DNA of 64,000 nt from assembly GCF_021172065.1 (NCBI RefSeq), contig NZ_CP087880.1, positions 1,588,583 through 1,652,582 on the forward strand. Reading direction: 5' to 3'. Source of the stretch: Pseudocitrobacter corydidari (GTDB lineage Bacteria; Pseudomonadota; Gammaproteobacteria; Enterobacterales; Enterobacteriaceae). Position numbers and translations under genes: made by a program. The notes under the pieces were generated by a model that saw only the letters and a list, made by a program, of their open reading frames with translations, searched no databases and was not told the origin of the DNA. Shown piece by piece: positions 29,793 to 38,127 of the stretch (positions within the stretch are counted from its first letter, which is position 1; each line of letters begins with the position of its first letter).

Positions 29793-30687
29793 ATTCCATG
29801 ACCCGCTCAATCGACCCCTGGTCATTGATATACATGCAGCGATTTCTGCCTGACTGTTTACCCACGTACATCGCGCCATCGGCACGTTCAAGCACGATAC
29901 GCAGCAATTCCCCCGGAATTGCCCGTGTTAAGCCTGCGGTAACGGTAACCGGAATATCGTATTGCCCAACCCTGATTTGATGATGCTCAATCGCACGCGT
30001 GATACGCAGGCCAGCCGCCATCGCTTCCGCCTCACCCTTCGCTTTCAGGATCACGATAAACTCTTCGCCGCCAAAACGGTACACCGGCTCATAATTGCGC
30101 GTGCAGCTTTGCAATTTTTGTGCAAAGGCGCGCAAAACTTCATCACCAATAATATGCCCGTAGGTATCGTTAATGCGTTTAAAATGATCGATATCCAGAA
30201 TCATCACGTACAGATCGCCGTTGCTGCGATCTATAACCTGGCTTTCGAACGATTCATCCAGGATTCTTCTCAACGGCAAACTGGTTAATGCATCATAACT
30301 TATACGTAGCTGTAATAAATGTGTCTGATAAACAGTTATGGCCGCGACAAATTCCTGAAGGGCATGTTCAAAATCATTAAACAGTGTCTCTTGTATATTA
30401 TTCTGTAAAACCGAATCGACTAATTGACGACAAACTTCATGCACCCGAATATGTTTATCATTAATGGTTAATAAAAAACCCTTATCTTCGGTATGAGTGA
30501 CCAGATATTGATTCAACCAGCCGCCAAACTGGCAGCAGTTATGTGCTTCGAGACTGGTAATGTCATCAGGGCTACCGTCGCGTTTTGCGATAAGGCGGAA
30601 CGCCTGCACCAGCCAGCGATAGTGCCCCCCGACAGAACGATTCAATCCCGTAAGCAGTTCATCTATCTCTTTTAACTTCCTGTTCAT
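29791..30687 (-). CDS. dgcZ: Diguanylate cyclase with zinc-sensing CZB domain (DgcZ-like)
   Basis: Makes cyclic di-GMP from two GTP. 298 aa, homologous over its length to E. coli DgcZ (YdeH). The N-terminal CZB domain keeps the zinc ligands at identical positions: H22, C52, H79 and H83. The GGDEF domain follows a short helix (YDALTSLPLRRILDESF), with the active site RFGGEEF at 206-210. The product-inhibition site reads RNYE (197-200) instead of RxxD. Zinc should inhibit activity. GGAGG precedes the ATG at 30687. Its stop codon lies inside the terminator T tract of the convergent RyhB-like RNA. Confidence 0.88.
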   Translation of the reverse strand: MNRKLKEIDELLTGLNRSVGGHYRWLVQAFRLIAKRDGSPDDITSLEAHNCCQFGGWLNQYLVTHTEDKGFLLTINDKHIRVHEVCRQLVDSVLQNNIQETLFNDFEHALQEFVAAITVYQTHLLQLRISYDALTSLPLRRILDESFESQVIDRSNGDLYVMILDIDHFKRINDTYGHIIGDEVLRAFAQKLQSCTRNYEPVYRFGGEEFIVILKAKGEAEAMAAGLRITRAIEHHQIRVGQYDIPVTVTAGLTRAIPGELLRIVLERADGAMYVGKQSGRNRCMYINDQGSIERVME

Positions 30688-30902
30688 CTGGCCTCCGAAA
30701 ATAACGTTAAGCGTGTGACGTGAAACATTAACAACAATTCATTAAAACTTTGTCAAGAAAGACAAAAAATAGCATGCGTCACTCAATATTTAATTAATTA
30801 CAGGGAGAGTTAGCCCTGATTACAATACAATCTAATTAATAACTCTTACGAATACTCTTGTAATATTAGGAAAACTACAATAATACTGTTCGAGAATAAA
30901 TG

Positions 30903-30926
30903 AAGACTTCCTGGTTAGGAAGTCTT
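30903..30926 (-). terminator. Hairpin after the membrane diguanylate cyclase gene
   Basis: A perfect 9-bp stem AAGACTTCC/GGAAGTCTT with a TGGTTA loop lies 37 bp after the stop codon and is flanked by AT-rich DNA (CATTTATTC on the minus strand). Likely terminator. Confidence 0.7.
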
Positions 30927-30962
30927 TCTACAACAAAAATCTAAATCTGAATGATTAGACGC

Positions 30963-31853
30963 TTACTCTGCCCATTCGATACGGCCACGTCCATTATTCT
31001 TCGCCCGATAGAGTGCCTCGTCCACCTTGCGAATAAACGAATCCTGCGCCTCGCCCAAATCTCGTGAACCCACGCCAATACTGATAGAGAGAGGCTGATC
31101 GCCATTGACCAGAATCGTTCTCGCATTTTCGAGCACCGATTGCGCAAAGAGATGCATGTCGCTCGCCGAACGCCCCTCAACGATAATGGCGAACTCTTCC
31201 CCGCCGATGCGCGCAGGCATCACGCTATCGCTACTTAAATTCAGCAGCTGTTTACCCAGCGCAAACAACACTTCATCGCCGATCAGGTGGCCCCAGGTAT
31301 CGTTGATGCGTTTGAAAAAATCGATATCCAGAATAATCAGTGAGACCTGACGCCCCTCTTTTTCCCGAATCGTATCGATAAAAAAGCGACGGTTCGGTAA
31401 TTGAGTCAATTCATCGCGCAGGGATTTAAAGCGCGCATCGACATACAACATATTTATACGCTGAATGATTTTATAGACACCGACCGCCGTCGCCAACATT
31501 CCGGCCAGACGCAACATGTCTTCACAATAGAATCCCATCCAGCGGGGCTGCTGAACAATTTCGTCCATCACATCGAACGTCATGCCCGCAATCCACAGCA
31601 GAAAACCATAGCGCACCCAACGCAATACGTCATGAGCAAGACGAACCCGCGTTGCGCTCCAGTACATAAAGACAAGGAATATCAGGCCAATACCATCAAT
31701 ATAGAGCCCAGGGTTACGCAGGATTTGCTGCGCATTGCCCAGCGGCTTTCCCGTCAACACGGTTGCCACGACAACCAACACGAAAACGATCGCCACCCAC
31801 CCCATTCGTCCTGGCTGAACGCCCGTTTTTTCCATCCTGTTTTCAGTCGGCAT
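30963..31853 (-). CDS. Membrane-bound diguanylate cyclase
   Basis: 296 aa: about four predicted membrane segments (near 18-34, 50-67, 80-97 and 112-130), a short helix (DARFKSLRDELTQLPNRRFF) and a GGDEF domain with the intact active site IGGEEF (217-221) plus DIDFFKRINDTWGH. No RxxD inhibition site is seen upstream of GGEEF. The N-terminal part is too short for a known extracytoplasmic sensor fold and could sense a membrane signal. I do not recognise a specific E. coli orthologue. AGGAG lies 7 bases before the ATG at 31853. Confidence 0.85.
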   Translation of the reverse strand: MPTENRMEKTGVQPGRMGWVAIVFVLVVVATVLTGKPLGNAQQILRNPGLYIDGIGLIFLVFMYWSATRVRLAHDVLRWVRYGFLLWIAGMTFDVMDEIVQQPRWMGFYCEDMLRLAGMLATAVGVYKIIQRINMLYVDARFKSLRDELTQLPNRRFFIDTIREKEGRQVSLIILDIDFFKRINDTWGHLIGDEVLFALGKQLLNLSSDSVMPARIGGEEFAIIVEGRSASDMHLFAQSVLENARTILVNGDQPLSISIGVGSRDLGEAQDSFIRKVDEALYRAKNNGRGRIEWAE

Positions 31854-32044
31854 TAACGTACTCCTGATATCGCCTGCTGGCTTTACGGCAAAATGGTTAT
31901 CGTAATTTTAGGTAATCTGATATTAATTCTAGCGGTCATTCGCCCCGGAACATAGTGGAATGTATCAGAGCTGATATTGCCCGCCGACGATTATTCAATT
32001 ATTGTAAATTCGTTTAATACCTTAATAAGAATAAGGATGTTCTT

Positions 32045-32200
32045 ATGTGTACGAATTATTTAGTAATTGCCGCCGCAGCCGTGACCAGCTTTATTCTTGA
32101 GATGGACATTGATGTACACACTATCATGCAATGGTTTGATCCCTGGCTGGACGCACTACGAGGATGGGCGCGGTATAGCGATCATTTTTTGCTGAAGTGA
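32045..32200 (+). CDS. Hypothetical 51-aa protein
   Basis: Open frame MCTNYLVIAAAAVTSF... ending RYSDHFLLK, with an AAGGA ribosome site 7 bases before the ATG. The first 20 residues are hydrophobic and could be a membrane segment or signal. The rest is amphipathic with several Trp (MQWFDPWLDALRGWARY). It lies between a diguanylate cyclase gene and ompW, in a place where E. coli has yciE-yciF-yciG. No family recognised. Support is the ribosome site and the plausible composition only. Confidence 0.45.
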   Translation: MCTNYLVIAAAAVTSFILEMDIDVHTIMQWFDPWLDALRGWARYSDHFLLK

Positions 32201-32266
32201 AGCGTTCTGGAATGGTGGTTTGATGCACGGGCAAGGCTGGCCGCAGAAGACCAGCCTTGCAAGCCG

Positions 32267-32902
32267 TTAGAAGCGATAACCTGCTGAGAACATAAACACC
32301 CATGGGTCAAGACGCGTACTGACGCTTTGGCGTTCGCCATTGTGTTTAAACTTCACATTGGTATCGATATCCATATACCAGACGGACATATTCACCAGCC
32401 AGTCACGGTTGATTAAGTAGTCCATCCCCACCTGCCCTGCGGCGCCCCAGGAATCATCCAGGCTAAGGTCTGAGAGACCAGCTTCTTTACCTGTTTTGTT
32501 AAAATCGTTGTCAAAGAATGTGGTGTAGTTAATACCTGCACCAATGTATGGACGCAGTTTGCTGCTGGAATCGCCAAAATACCACTGCGCCATTAAGGTT
32601 GGCGGTAAGTGGTGAACGGTGGCGATATCACCCGTAGGGCCGGTGCCCACTTTGTGGCGGAACGGCGTAGCCGCCAGCAGTTCAATACCGATGTTCTCAG
32701 TTGCCATATAGGTAAATGTCAGACCTAACTGCGTGTTATTACTAACATTAAATCCACCCAGAGCACCCAGAACGTTGTCTGACCCTTCAGTTGGACGCAC
32801 CGTTGCAGAACCCGCACGAATGAAAAATTCGCCCGCATCATGGGCCCATGCGCCACCAGACAGTGTTGAAAGTGCTAAGGCCGCCACTGCTAATTTTTTC
32901 AT
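32267..32902 (-). CDS. ompW: Outer membrane protein W
   Basis: Eight-stranded outer-membrane beta barrel with a hydrophobic channel, linked to uptake of small hydrophobic molecules and to stress response. The 211-aa precursor has a signal peptide ending near AWA (residue 20) and is nearly identical to E. coli OmpW (TVHHLPPTLMAQWYFG, DYLINRDWLVNMSVWYMDID, terminal FMFSAGYRF). The ATG at 32902 sits five bases after AAGGAG. The in-frame GTG two codons upstream overlaps that site and is rejected. Confidence 0.96.
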   Translation of the reverse strand: MKKLAVAALALSTLSGGAWAHDAGEFFIRAGSATVRPTEGSDNVLGALGGFNVSNNTQLGLTFTYMATENIGIELLAATPFRHKVGTGPTGDIATVHHLPPTLMAQWYFGDSSSKLRPYIGAGINYTTFFDNDFNKTGKEAGLSDLSLDDSWGAAGQVGMDYLINRDWLVNMSVWYMDIDTNVKFKHNGERQSVSTRLDPWVFMFSAGYRF

Positions 32903-33006
32903 ACCCACTCCTTTTTTAGGGGTTTTATTAGTCGTGACAAATATACCTACAAATAGTTAATTGGATCGCAACACGGATCACACCAAATGTTAAATTTTAA
33001 CATTTG

Positions 33007-33020
33007 TTGATCTGGATTAA
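33007..33020. promoter_or_regulatory. Candidate FNR site upstream of ompW
   Basis: TTGATCTGGATTAA matches the FNR consensus TTGAT-N4-ATCAA with one mismatch, about 110 bp before the ompW start. E. coli ompW is an FNR-activated gene with an upstream site, so the position makes sense. Confidence 0.45.
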
Positions 33021-33178
33021 TTTTTGCTTATTTAGTTGAGATGAAAGATACGTATCTACATCAATTTCATTGGTATTTTTCTGAAACAGAATTGTCCGGA
33101 TCCCCACTTGCTCTCTTGCAAGCGTCTGGATAATTTAGACGCGACAACTTCTGTTGATGCGTTTTTTTCAGGTGTGCT

Positions 33179-33583
33179 ATGAGCGATTTGAATCCGTGCA
33201 TGACGTGCGGGGCCTGTTGTGCGTATTTCCGTGTCTCTTTTTACTGGGCTGAAGCCAACGATGGCGGTGGTCTGGTACCTGCGCAGCTTACTGAGCCCCT
33301 TACGCCTTTTTTACGTTGTATGATGGGTACCAACAGCAAACATCCGCGCTGTGGGTCACTTGAGGGAGAAATTGGCCACAGGGTCAGCTGTGCTATCTAC
33401 CCTAATCGCCCTTCGCCTTGCCGTGAATTTGCCATGTCGGGTGAAAATGACGAAGAGAATGAAGCCTGTAATCGTGCCCGGGCGCGCTACGGCTTACCTC
33501 CTCTTTACAAAGATATGCTTTTCCATACGAGTCTTGAGGCTGCAACGAGTGTATTAACTGCGGTACAATCAGCGCCTAATTAA
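33179..33583 (+). CDS. YkgJ family cysteine-cluster protein
   Basis: A 134-aa protein with the CMTCGACC motif at its N-terminus and further conserved Cys ([36 protein letters not shown]), the pattern of the YkgJ/UPF0153 family, thought to bind metal, zinc or an Fe-S cluster. Function unknown. It begins 24 bp upstream of yciC on the same strand and probably shares its transcript. E. coli K-12 has no gene at this exact place between ompW and yciC. Confidence 0.88.
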   Translation: MSDLNPCMTCGACCAYFRVSFYWAEANDGGGLVPAQLTEPLTPFLRCMMGTNSKHPRCGSLEGEIGHRVSCAIYPNRPSPCREFAMSGENDEENEACNRARARYGLPPLYKDMLFHTSLEAATSVLTAVQSAPN

Positions 33584-33607
33584 CACCTGTATAATCAAGG
33601 AGAGTGC

Positions 33608-34351
33608 ATGTCTATCACGGCGCAGTCCGTATACCGTGACACGGGCAATTTTTTCCGTAATCAGTTTTTAACCATTTTGCTGATTGCGCTGCTGTGCGCA
33701 TTTATCACCGTGGTGATTGGTCACGCCTTTACACCCAGCGATGAACAGCTTGCTCTCTTACGTCAGGGTGACAACCTCACCGGAAGCGTCGGTCTGTTTG
33801 ATCTGGTACAAAACATGACGCCAGAGCAGCAGCAAATCCTGCTGCGTGCTTCAGCGGCATCAACGTTTTCTGGGCTGATTGGCAACGCCATTCTGGCTGG
33901 CGGCGTCATGCTGATGATTCAACTGGTCTCTGCCGGTCATCGCGTCAGTGCCCTGCGCGCCATTGGCGCAAGCGCGCCTATCCTGCCTAAACTGTTTATA
34001 CTGATCTTCCTCACCACCTTTATGGTACAGATGGGCGTAATGCTGATCGTCGTGCCGGGCGTGTTGTTGGCCATTGTGCTGGCTTTCGCGCCTGTCATGT
34101 TAGTGCAGGATAAAATGGGTATCTTCGTATCGATGCGTAGCAGCATGAAACTGGCGTGGGCAAATATGCGCCTGGTTGCACCGGCGGTCATCGGCTGGCT
34201 GCTGGCGAAAACGCTGTTACTGGTGTTCGCACCGAACTTTGCCGTGCTGACGCCGAACGTTGGTGCGGTAGTGGTGAATACGCTCAGCAACCTTATCTCT
34301 GCCGTGTTGCTGATTTATTTATTCCGCTTGTATATGCTTATTCGCAACTAA
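33608..34351 (+). CDS. yciC: UPF0259 membrane protein YciC
   Basis: A 247-aa polytopic inner-membrane protein with about six hydrophobic segments (first at 20-40). It matches E. coli YciC in length and sequence style ([41 protein letters not shown]). AAGGAG precedes the ATG at 33608. Its role is not established. Likely operon: ykgJ-like, yciC, yciB. Confidence 0.93.
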   Translation: MSITAQSVYRDTGNFFRNQFLTILLIALLCAFITVVIGHAFTPSDEQLALLRQGDNLTGSVGLFDLVQNMTPEQQQILLRASAASTFSGLIGNAILAGGVMLMIQLVSAGHRVSALRAIGASAPILPKLFILIFLTTFMVQMGVMLIVVPGVLLAIVLAFAPVMLVQDKMGIFVSMRSSMKLAWANMRLVAPAVIGWLLAKTLLLVFAPNFAVLTPNVGAVVVNTLSNLISAVLLIYLFRLYMLIRN

Positions 34352-34405
34352 TTTTCCTGCAGGCCCGATTGTCTTTGGGCCGCAACTGGAGTACGGAATC
34401 GAAGT

Positions 34406-34942
34406 ATGAAGCAGTTTCTGGATTTTTTACCGCTGGTCGTCTTCTTCGCGTTTTATAAGATTTACGACATTTACGCCGCAACGTCTGCGCTGATTGTCGC
34501 AACCGCTATCGTTCTGATCTACAGCTGGGTACGCTACCGCAAAGTCGAAAAAATGGCGCTTATCACCTTTGTTCTGGTCGCGGTTTTCGGTGGCTTGACG
34601 CTCTTCTTCCACAACGATGAATTCATCAAGTGGAAAGTCACCGTGATTTACGCGCTGTTTGCCGGTGCGCTGCTGGTGAGCCAGTGGGTGATGAAAAAAC
34701 CGCTGATTCAGCGCATGCTGGGTAAAGAACTAACGCTGCCTGCGTCGGTGTGGTCCAATCTCAATATCGCCTGGGCCGTATTCTTTATTCTCTGCGGCCT
34801 GGCCAATATCTATATTGCGTTCTGGCTCCCGCAAAACATTTGGGTCAACTTTAAGGTCTTTGGCCTGACGGCAATGACGCTTCTGTTTACCGTACTGAGC
34901 GGCGTTTACATCTATCGCCATATGCCGCAGGAAGAGAAGTAA
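34406..34942 (+). CDS. yciB: Inner membrane-spanning protein YciB (IspZ family)
   Basis: A 178-aa protein with five predicted membrane helices and the family pattern [30 protein letters not shown] and [18 protein letters not shown]. In E. coli YciB is implicated in cell-envelope integrity and septum or elongation complexes. Earlier naming as intracellular septation protein A comes from Shigella. It follows yciC by 54 bp and is closed by an intrinsic terminator. Confidence 0.94.
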   Translation: MKQFLDFLPLVVFFAFYKIYDIYAATSALIVATAIVLIYSWVRYRKVEKMALITFVLVAVFGGLTLFFHNDEFIKWKVTVIYALFAGALLVSQWVMKKPLIQRMLGKELTLPASVWSNLNIAWAVFFILCGLANIYIAFWLPQNIWVNFKVFGLTAMTLLFTVLSGVYIYRHMPQEEK

Positions 34943-34968
34943 CACCGTCTTCTTTCGGACACACAAAC

Positions 34969-34999
34969 AGGCACACAGCATTTATTGTGTGCCTTTTTT
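34969..34999 (+). terminator. Intrinsic terminator of yciB
   Basis: Stem AGGCACACA/TGTGTGCCT (34969-34977 with 34986-34994) followed by TTTTTATT. Confidence 0.9.
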
Positions 35000-35030
35000 A
35001 TTGTCATCACAGGGGAACCCTTGAGGCAAC

Positions 35031-35111
35031 TTAGTGATGAATAACACCCATCTCAATGAGCGCCTGCGCAGTCAGGAGGATAAAAATAATCGCGACGAGT
35101 GGCGTATACAT
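35031..35111 (-). CDS. Possible 26-aa membrane protein
   Basis: Tiny open frame MYTPLVAIIFILLTAQALIE ending MGVIHH, predicted to form one membrane helix, with GGGAG seven bases before the ATG at 35111. It occupies the otherwise empty 394-bp gap between yciB and yciA (34943-35336) on the opposite strand. The composition resembles small enteric membrane proteins, but I do not recognise a named one. Confidence 0.5.
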   Translation of the reverse strand: MYTPLVAIIFILLTAQALIEMGVIHH

Positions 35112-35336
35112 GTTCAATCTCCCGCCCAGACTATTGCTACAATTTTAGTTTAGTCTGACCTGCATTTTTATCACCGGAAATTGCCAATATTTCCCCAGGC
35201 TTCAGCACGATGTACTATCTTAAGATTGCACGTTTTTTCTCCCGCGAGCCCCGTCTGACGCGCGTTTCACTATTCTCCTTGCCCATTTCGTAGTAGCATC
35301 CCGCCCGACGTCTTTTGAATAAGCACAGGGATTATA

Positions 35337-35735
35337 ATGACACTGAAAAATGACGCCCCGCAGGGTGAACTGGTTTTACGCACGCTCGCCATGCCAGCGG
35401 ATACCAACGCTAACGGAGACATCTTCGGCGGCTGGTTAATGTCACAAATGGATATTGGCGGCGCGATTCTGGCGAAAGAGATTGCACATGGCCGGGTGGT
35501 TACCGTGCGGGTTGACGGCATGACCTTCCTGCGCCCGGTTGCCGTGGGCGATGTTGTTTGCTGCTATGCGCGCTGTGTAAAAAAAGGCAATACGTCGATT
35601 ACGGTGAATATTGAGGTGTGGGTTAAGAAGGTGTCGTCTGAGCCGATTGGCCAGCGTTACAAAGCCACTGAAGCGCTGTTTATCTATGTGGCGGTTGACC
35701 CTTCCGGCAAACCGCGTGCGATCCCTGCCGACTAA
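35337..35735 (+). CDS. yciA: Acyl-CoA thioesterase YciA
   Basis: Hot-dog-fold thioesterase hydrolysing a broad range of acyl-CoAs. 132 aa, matching E. coli YciA. The active-site segment NANGDIFGGWLMSQMD carries the catalytic Asp, followed by TFLRPVAVGD and YKATEALF. In E. coli the next gene is tonB. Here the neighbour is the convergent yniB, so a rearrangement junction lies right after this gene. Confidence 0.97.
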   Translation: MTLKNDAPQGELVLRTLAMPADTNANGDIFGGWLMSQMDIGGAILAKEIAHGRVVTVRVDGMTFLRPVAVGDVVCCYARCVKKGNTSITVNIEVWVKKVSSEPIGQRYKATEALFIYVAVDPSGKPRAIPAD

Positions 35736-35740
35736 TACGA

Positions 35741-35761
35741 CGCCCGGCCATTCACCGGGCG
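35741..35761. terminator. Hairpin between convergent yciA and yniB
   Basis: A CGCCCGG/CCGGGCG stem with a 7-base loop lies in the 36-bp gap between the two stop codons. No clear T run. Confidence 0.6.
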
Positions 35762-35771
35762 CCAAAATCCG

Positions 35772-36308
35772 TTAGATAAAACCGAGTACTTTAAAGAAGA
35801 AGTAACCTATTACGATCACCACAATCGGCAGAATATAGAGCGGAAAAATTTGCAGGAAGATGGTGTTGTGCGGCACCTTTATTTTTGCTTCCAGCGCCTC
35901 GCGCGTCATTCCTTCTTCGCCCTTTGCTTTTTCCAGGATCATTTGATCGTTAACGCCTTCACGCAGAAACTTCGCCTGGCGACTCATGCGTGCGCCAGAG
36001 TCCTGCAAGGCCAGCGCAATGAACACCAGCGCGAAAATCAGCCAGAACATCACGTTCAGCCCCTGCTGGAAGTTTGGCGTCGGCGAGTTATACCAGAAGA
36101 AATTCAGGAACGGCGTGTTGAAACGCATCATCTCGATCATCACGTGCGCGAAATCCATCATCACCGCATCGATGCCCGGCTGTTTTTCGCTGTGATCGTA
36201 CATAAATTTCAGTACCGAGATCAGCGTTGAAATGAGCGCAGGAATGAAAATCACCCAGCCTAAAATACGTTTGAGAATCGCGATGCGTCCCGCTTGTTGA
36301 TACGTCAT
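35772..36308 (-). CDS. yniB: YniB family membrane protein
   Basis: A 178-aa inner-membrane protein with four predicted membrane segments (about 14-33, 58-70, 85-103 and 152-176), matching E. coli YniB. Function unknown. Divergent from hxpB, as in E. coli, where this pair lies far from yciA. The ATG at 36308 is at the family start. Confidence 0.92.
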   Translation of the reverse strand: MTYQQAGRIAILKRILGWVIFIPALISTLISVLKFMYDHSEKQPGIDAVMMDFAHVMIEMMRFNTPFLNFFWYNSPTPNFQQGLNVMFWLIFALVFIALALQDSGARMSRQAKFLREGVNDQMILEKAKGEEGMTREALEAKIKVPHNTIFLQIFPLYILPIVVIVIGYFFFKVLGFI

Positions 36309-36453
36309 GGGTTCCCCTTGTTCAGACGTCTTTTTGTCAGGCTATATCTTATCAGTCTACCTGCTGGCAGCCATTTTTCCCGACTTTACGCGCGATATGA
36401 TATACCATATTAAACGGCATTCATCGCCTAAGTTACTCAACAGAGAGGTTGTT

Positions 36454-37122
36454 ATGTCCGCAGAGCGCCAGATACTCGCCGCTATTTTTGATATGGATGG
36501 ATTACTGATCGATTCCGAGCCGCTTTGGGATCGTGCTGAACTGGAGGTCATTGCGAGCCTTGGCGTTGATATTACCCGCCGCAACGAACTGCCGGATACC
36601 CTGGGTCTGCGCATCGATATGGTGGTGGATCTGTGGTTTGCCCAGCAGCCATGGAACGGGCCGAGCCGTCAAGATGTCACTGCGCGCATTATCGAACGCG
36701 CCATCAGTCTGGTGGAAGAAACTCGCCCGCTGCTGCCGGGTGTGCGTGAAGCTGTCGCCCTGTGCAAAGCAAACGGTCTGAAGGTCGGACTTGCATCGGC
36801 CTCTCCGCTGCATATGCTGGAAAAAGTGCTGACTATGTTTGAGCTGCGCGATCAGTTCGATGCGCTGGCATCGGCGGAAAAACTGCCGTACAGCAAGCCG
36901 CATCCGCAGGTTTATCTCGACTGCGCCGCGAAACTAGGCGTCGATCCGCTCACCTGCGTGGCGCTGGAAGATTCTGTTAATGGCATGATTGCCAGCAAAG
37001 CCGCGCGTATGCGCTCGGTAGTGGTGCCCGCAGAAGAAGGACAAAACGATCCTCGCTTCGTACTGGCCAATGTCAAACTGCACTCCTTAGCCGATTTAAC
37101 GCTGAGCGATCTTCGCGGTTAA
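36454..37122 (+). CDS. hxpB: Hexitol phosphatase B
   Basis: HAD-superfamily phosphatase (YniC) acting on 2-deoxyglucose 6-phosphate, sorbitol and mannitol 6-phosphates and related sugar phosphates. 222 aa, as in E. coli. Motif I is AIFDMDGLLIDSEP with nucleophile Asp and acid/base Asp, motif II SASP, the Lys of KPHPQVY, and the motif III acidic residues VALEDSVNGMIA. The ATG at 36454 has AGAGAGG upstream. The 49-codon longer frame is rejected. Confidence 0.95.
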   Translation: MSAERQILAAIFDMDGLLIDSEPLWDRAELEVIASLGVDITRRNELPDTLGLRIDMVVDLWFAQQPWNGPSRQDVTARIIERAISLVEETRPLLPGVREAVALCKANGLKVGLASASPLHMLEKVLTMFELRDQFDALASAEKLPYSKPHPQVYLDCAAKLGVDPLTCVALEDSVNGMIASKAARMRSVVVPAEEGQNDPRFVLANVKLHSLADLTLSDLRG

Positions 37123-37174
37123 CACCTTTCGCGGGCAACGCCAGGTTGTCCGCAAATCCAACGCCCGTCAAATT

Positions 37175-37195
37175 ATTGAAACATCGTTTCATTTT
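37175..37195 (+). promoter_or_regulatory. Candidate KdgR operator upstream of kduD
   Basis: TGAAA-CATCG-TTTCA with perfect arms at 37177-37191, within ATTGAAACATCGTTTCATTT. This matches the KdgR box of pectin and hexuronate genes closely and lies about 85 bp before the kduD start. Confidence 0.65.
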
Positions 37196-37275
37196 GGTTT
37201 GAGTTTTTCATCACGCCCTTCTATGCTTGTCGTATGGATCAGCCATAACGACAATAACAGCATACAGAGGTCACT

Positions 37276-38037
37276 ATGATACTGAACGCCTTCAACCTGA
37301 ACGGTAAAGTTGCGCTTGTCACCGGGTGCGATACGGGTTTGGGACAAGGAATGGCTTTGGGGCTTGCGGAAGCGGGCTGCGATATCATTAGCGTCAGCCG
37401 CAAAATACCCGAAGAGACATCCGCCAAAGTACTGGCTCTTGGGCGTCGGTTCAGCGCCATTCAGGCGGATCTCAGCCGTCAGGATGCGATTGCAGATATC
37501 GTGACGAAGTCGGTCACAGCGATGGGCCACATCGATATTCTGGTAAACAACGCCGGAACCATCCGTCGGGAAGATGCGCTCTCTTTCAGCGAAAAAAACT
37601 GGGATGACGTGATTAACCTGAATCTGAAGTCGGTTTTTTTCCTGTCTCAGGCGGTGGCGAAACAGTTTCTGCATCAGGGCGGCGGCGGGAAAATTATTAA
37701 TATTGCCTCGATGCTCTCCTTCCAGGGCGGGATCCGCGTCCCCTCTTATACCGCGTCTAAAAGCGGCGTGCTGGGAATCACGCGTCTGCTGGCTAACGAA
37801 TGGGCGCAGCATAACATCAACGTTAACGCGATTGCGCCGGGGTATATGGCGACCAACAATACGCAGCAACTGCGTGACGATGCTGAGCGCAGCAAAGAAA
37901 TTCTCGACCGTATCCCCGCCGGGCGCTGGGGTTCACCGGAAGATTTAAAAGGCCCGGCAGTATTCCTCGCGTCGTCCGCGTCTGACTATATCAACGGCTA
38001 TACGCTGGCGGTGGATGGCGGCTGGCTGGCGCGTTAA
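37276..38037 (+). CDS. kduD: 2-dehydro-3-deoxy-D-gluconate 5-dehydrogenase
   Basis: SDR enzyme of pectin and hexuronate breakdown, interconverting 2-keto-3-deoxygluconate and 2,5-diketo-3-deoxygluconate with NAD(H). 253 aa, very similar to E. coli KduD: cofactor motif TGCDTGLGQG, NNAG, and Ser-Tyr-Lys in IASMLSFQ...YTASKSG, terminal YTLAVDGGWLAR. The part after the cofactor motif (IISVSRKIPEETSAK) is the most diverged from E. coli. In E. coli kduD is with kduI elsewhere. Here it stands alone between hxpB and ydjM, with a KdgR-like box upstream, and could be a second copy. Confidence 0.93.
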   Translation: MILNAFNLNGKVALVTGCDTGLGQGMALGLAEAGCDIISVSRKIPEETSAKVLALGRRFSAIQADLSRQDAIADIVTKSVTAMGHIDILVNNAGTIRREDALSFSEKNWDDVINLNLKSVFFLSQAVAKQFLHQGGGGKIINIASMLSFQGGIRVPSYTASKSGVLGITRLLANEWAQHNINVNAIAPGYMATNNTQQLRDDAERSKEILDRIPAGRWGSPEDLKGPAVFLASSASDYINGYTLAVDGGWLAR

Positions 38038-38076
38038 TTTTTTAACAAAGAGTTACACCGTAACCTCTTCCGCCTA

Positions 38077-38110
38077 CTGTATAAAAACCCTATACTGTAT
38101 GAATTGACAG
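38077..38110 (+). promoter_or_regulatory. Tandem LexA boxes of ydjM
   Basis: Two SOS boxes lie directly before ydjM: CTGTATAAAAACCCTA (38077-38092, one mismatch in the CAG half) and CTGTATGAATTGACAG (38095-38110, perfect CTG-N10-CAG). E. coli ydjM is a LexA-repressed gene with paired boxes in the same place. Confidence 0.8.
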
Positions 38111-38127
38111 TTTTATCGGGTTTTATC

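Noticed and set aside
29741..29980. 79-codon plus-strand frame starting inside the RyhB-like RNA
   Set aside because: Starts within the sRNA core and reads through its terminator into the antisense of dgcZ. Not a plausible coding product.
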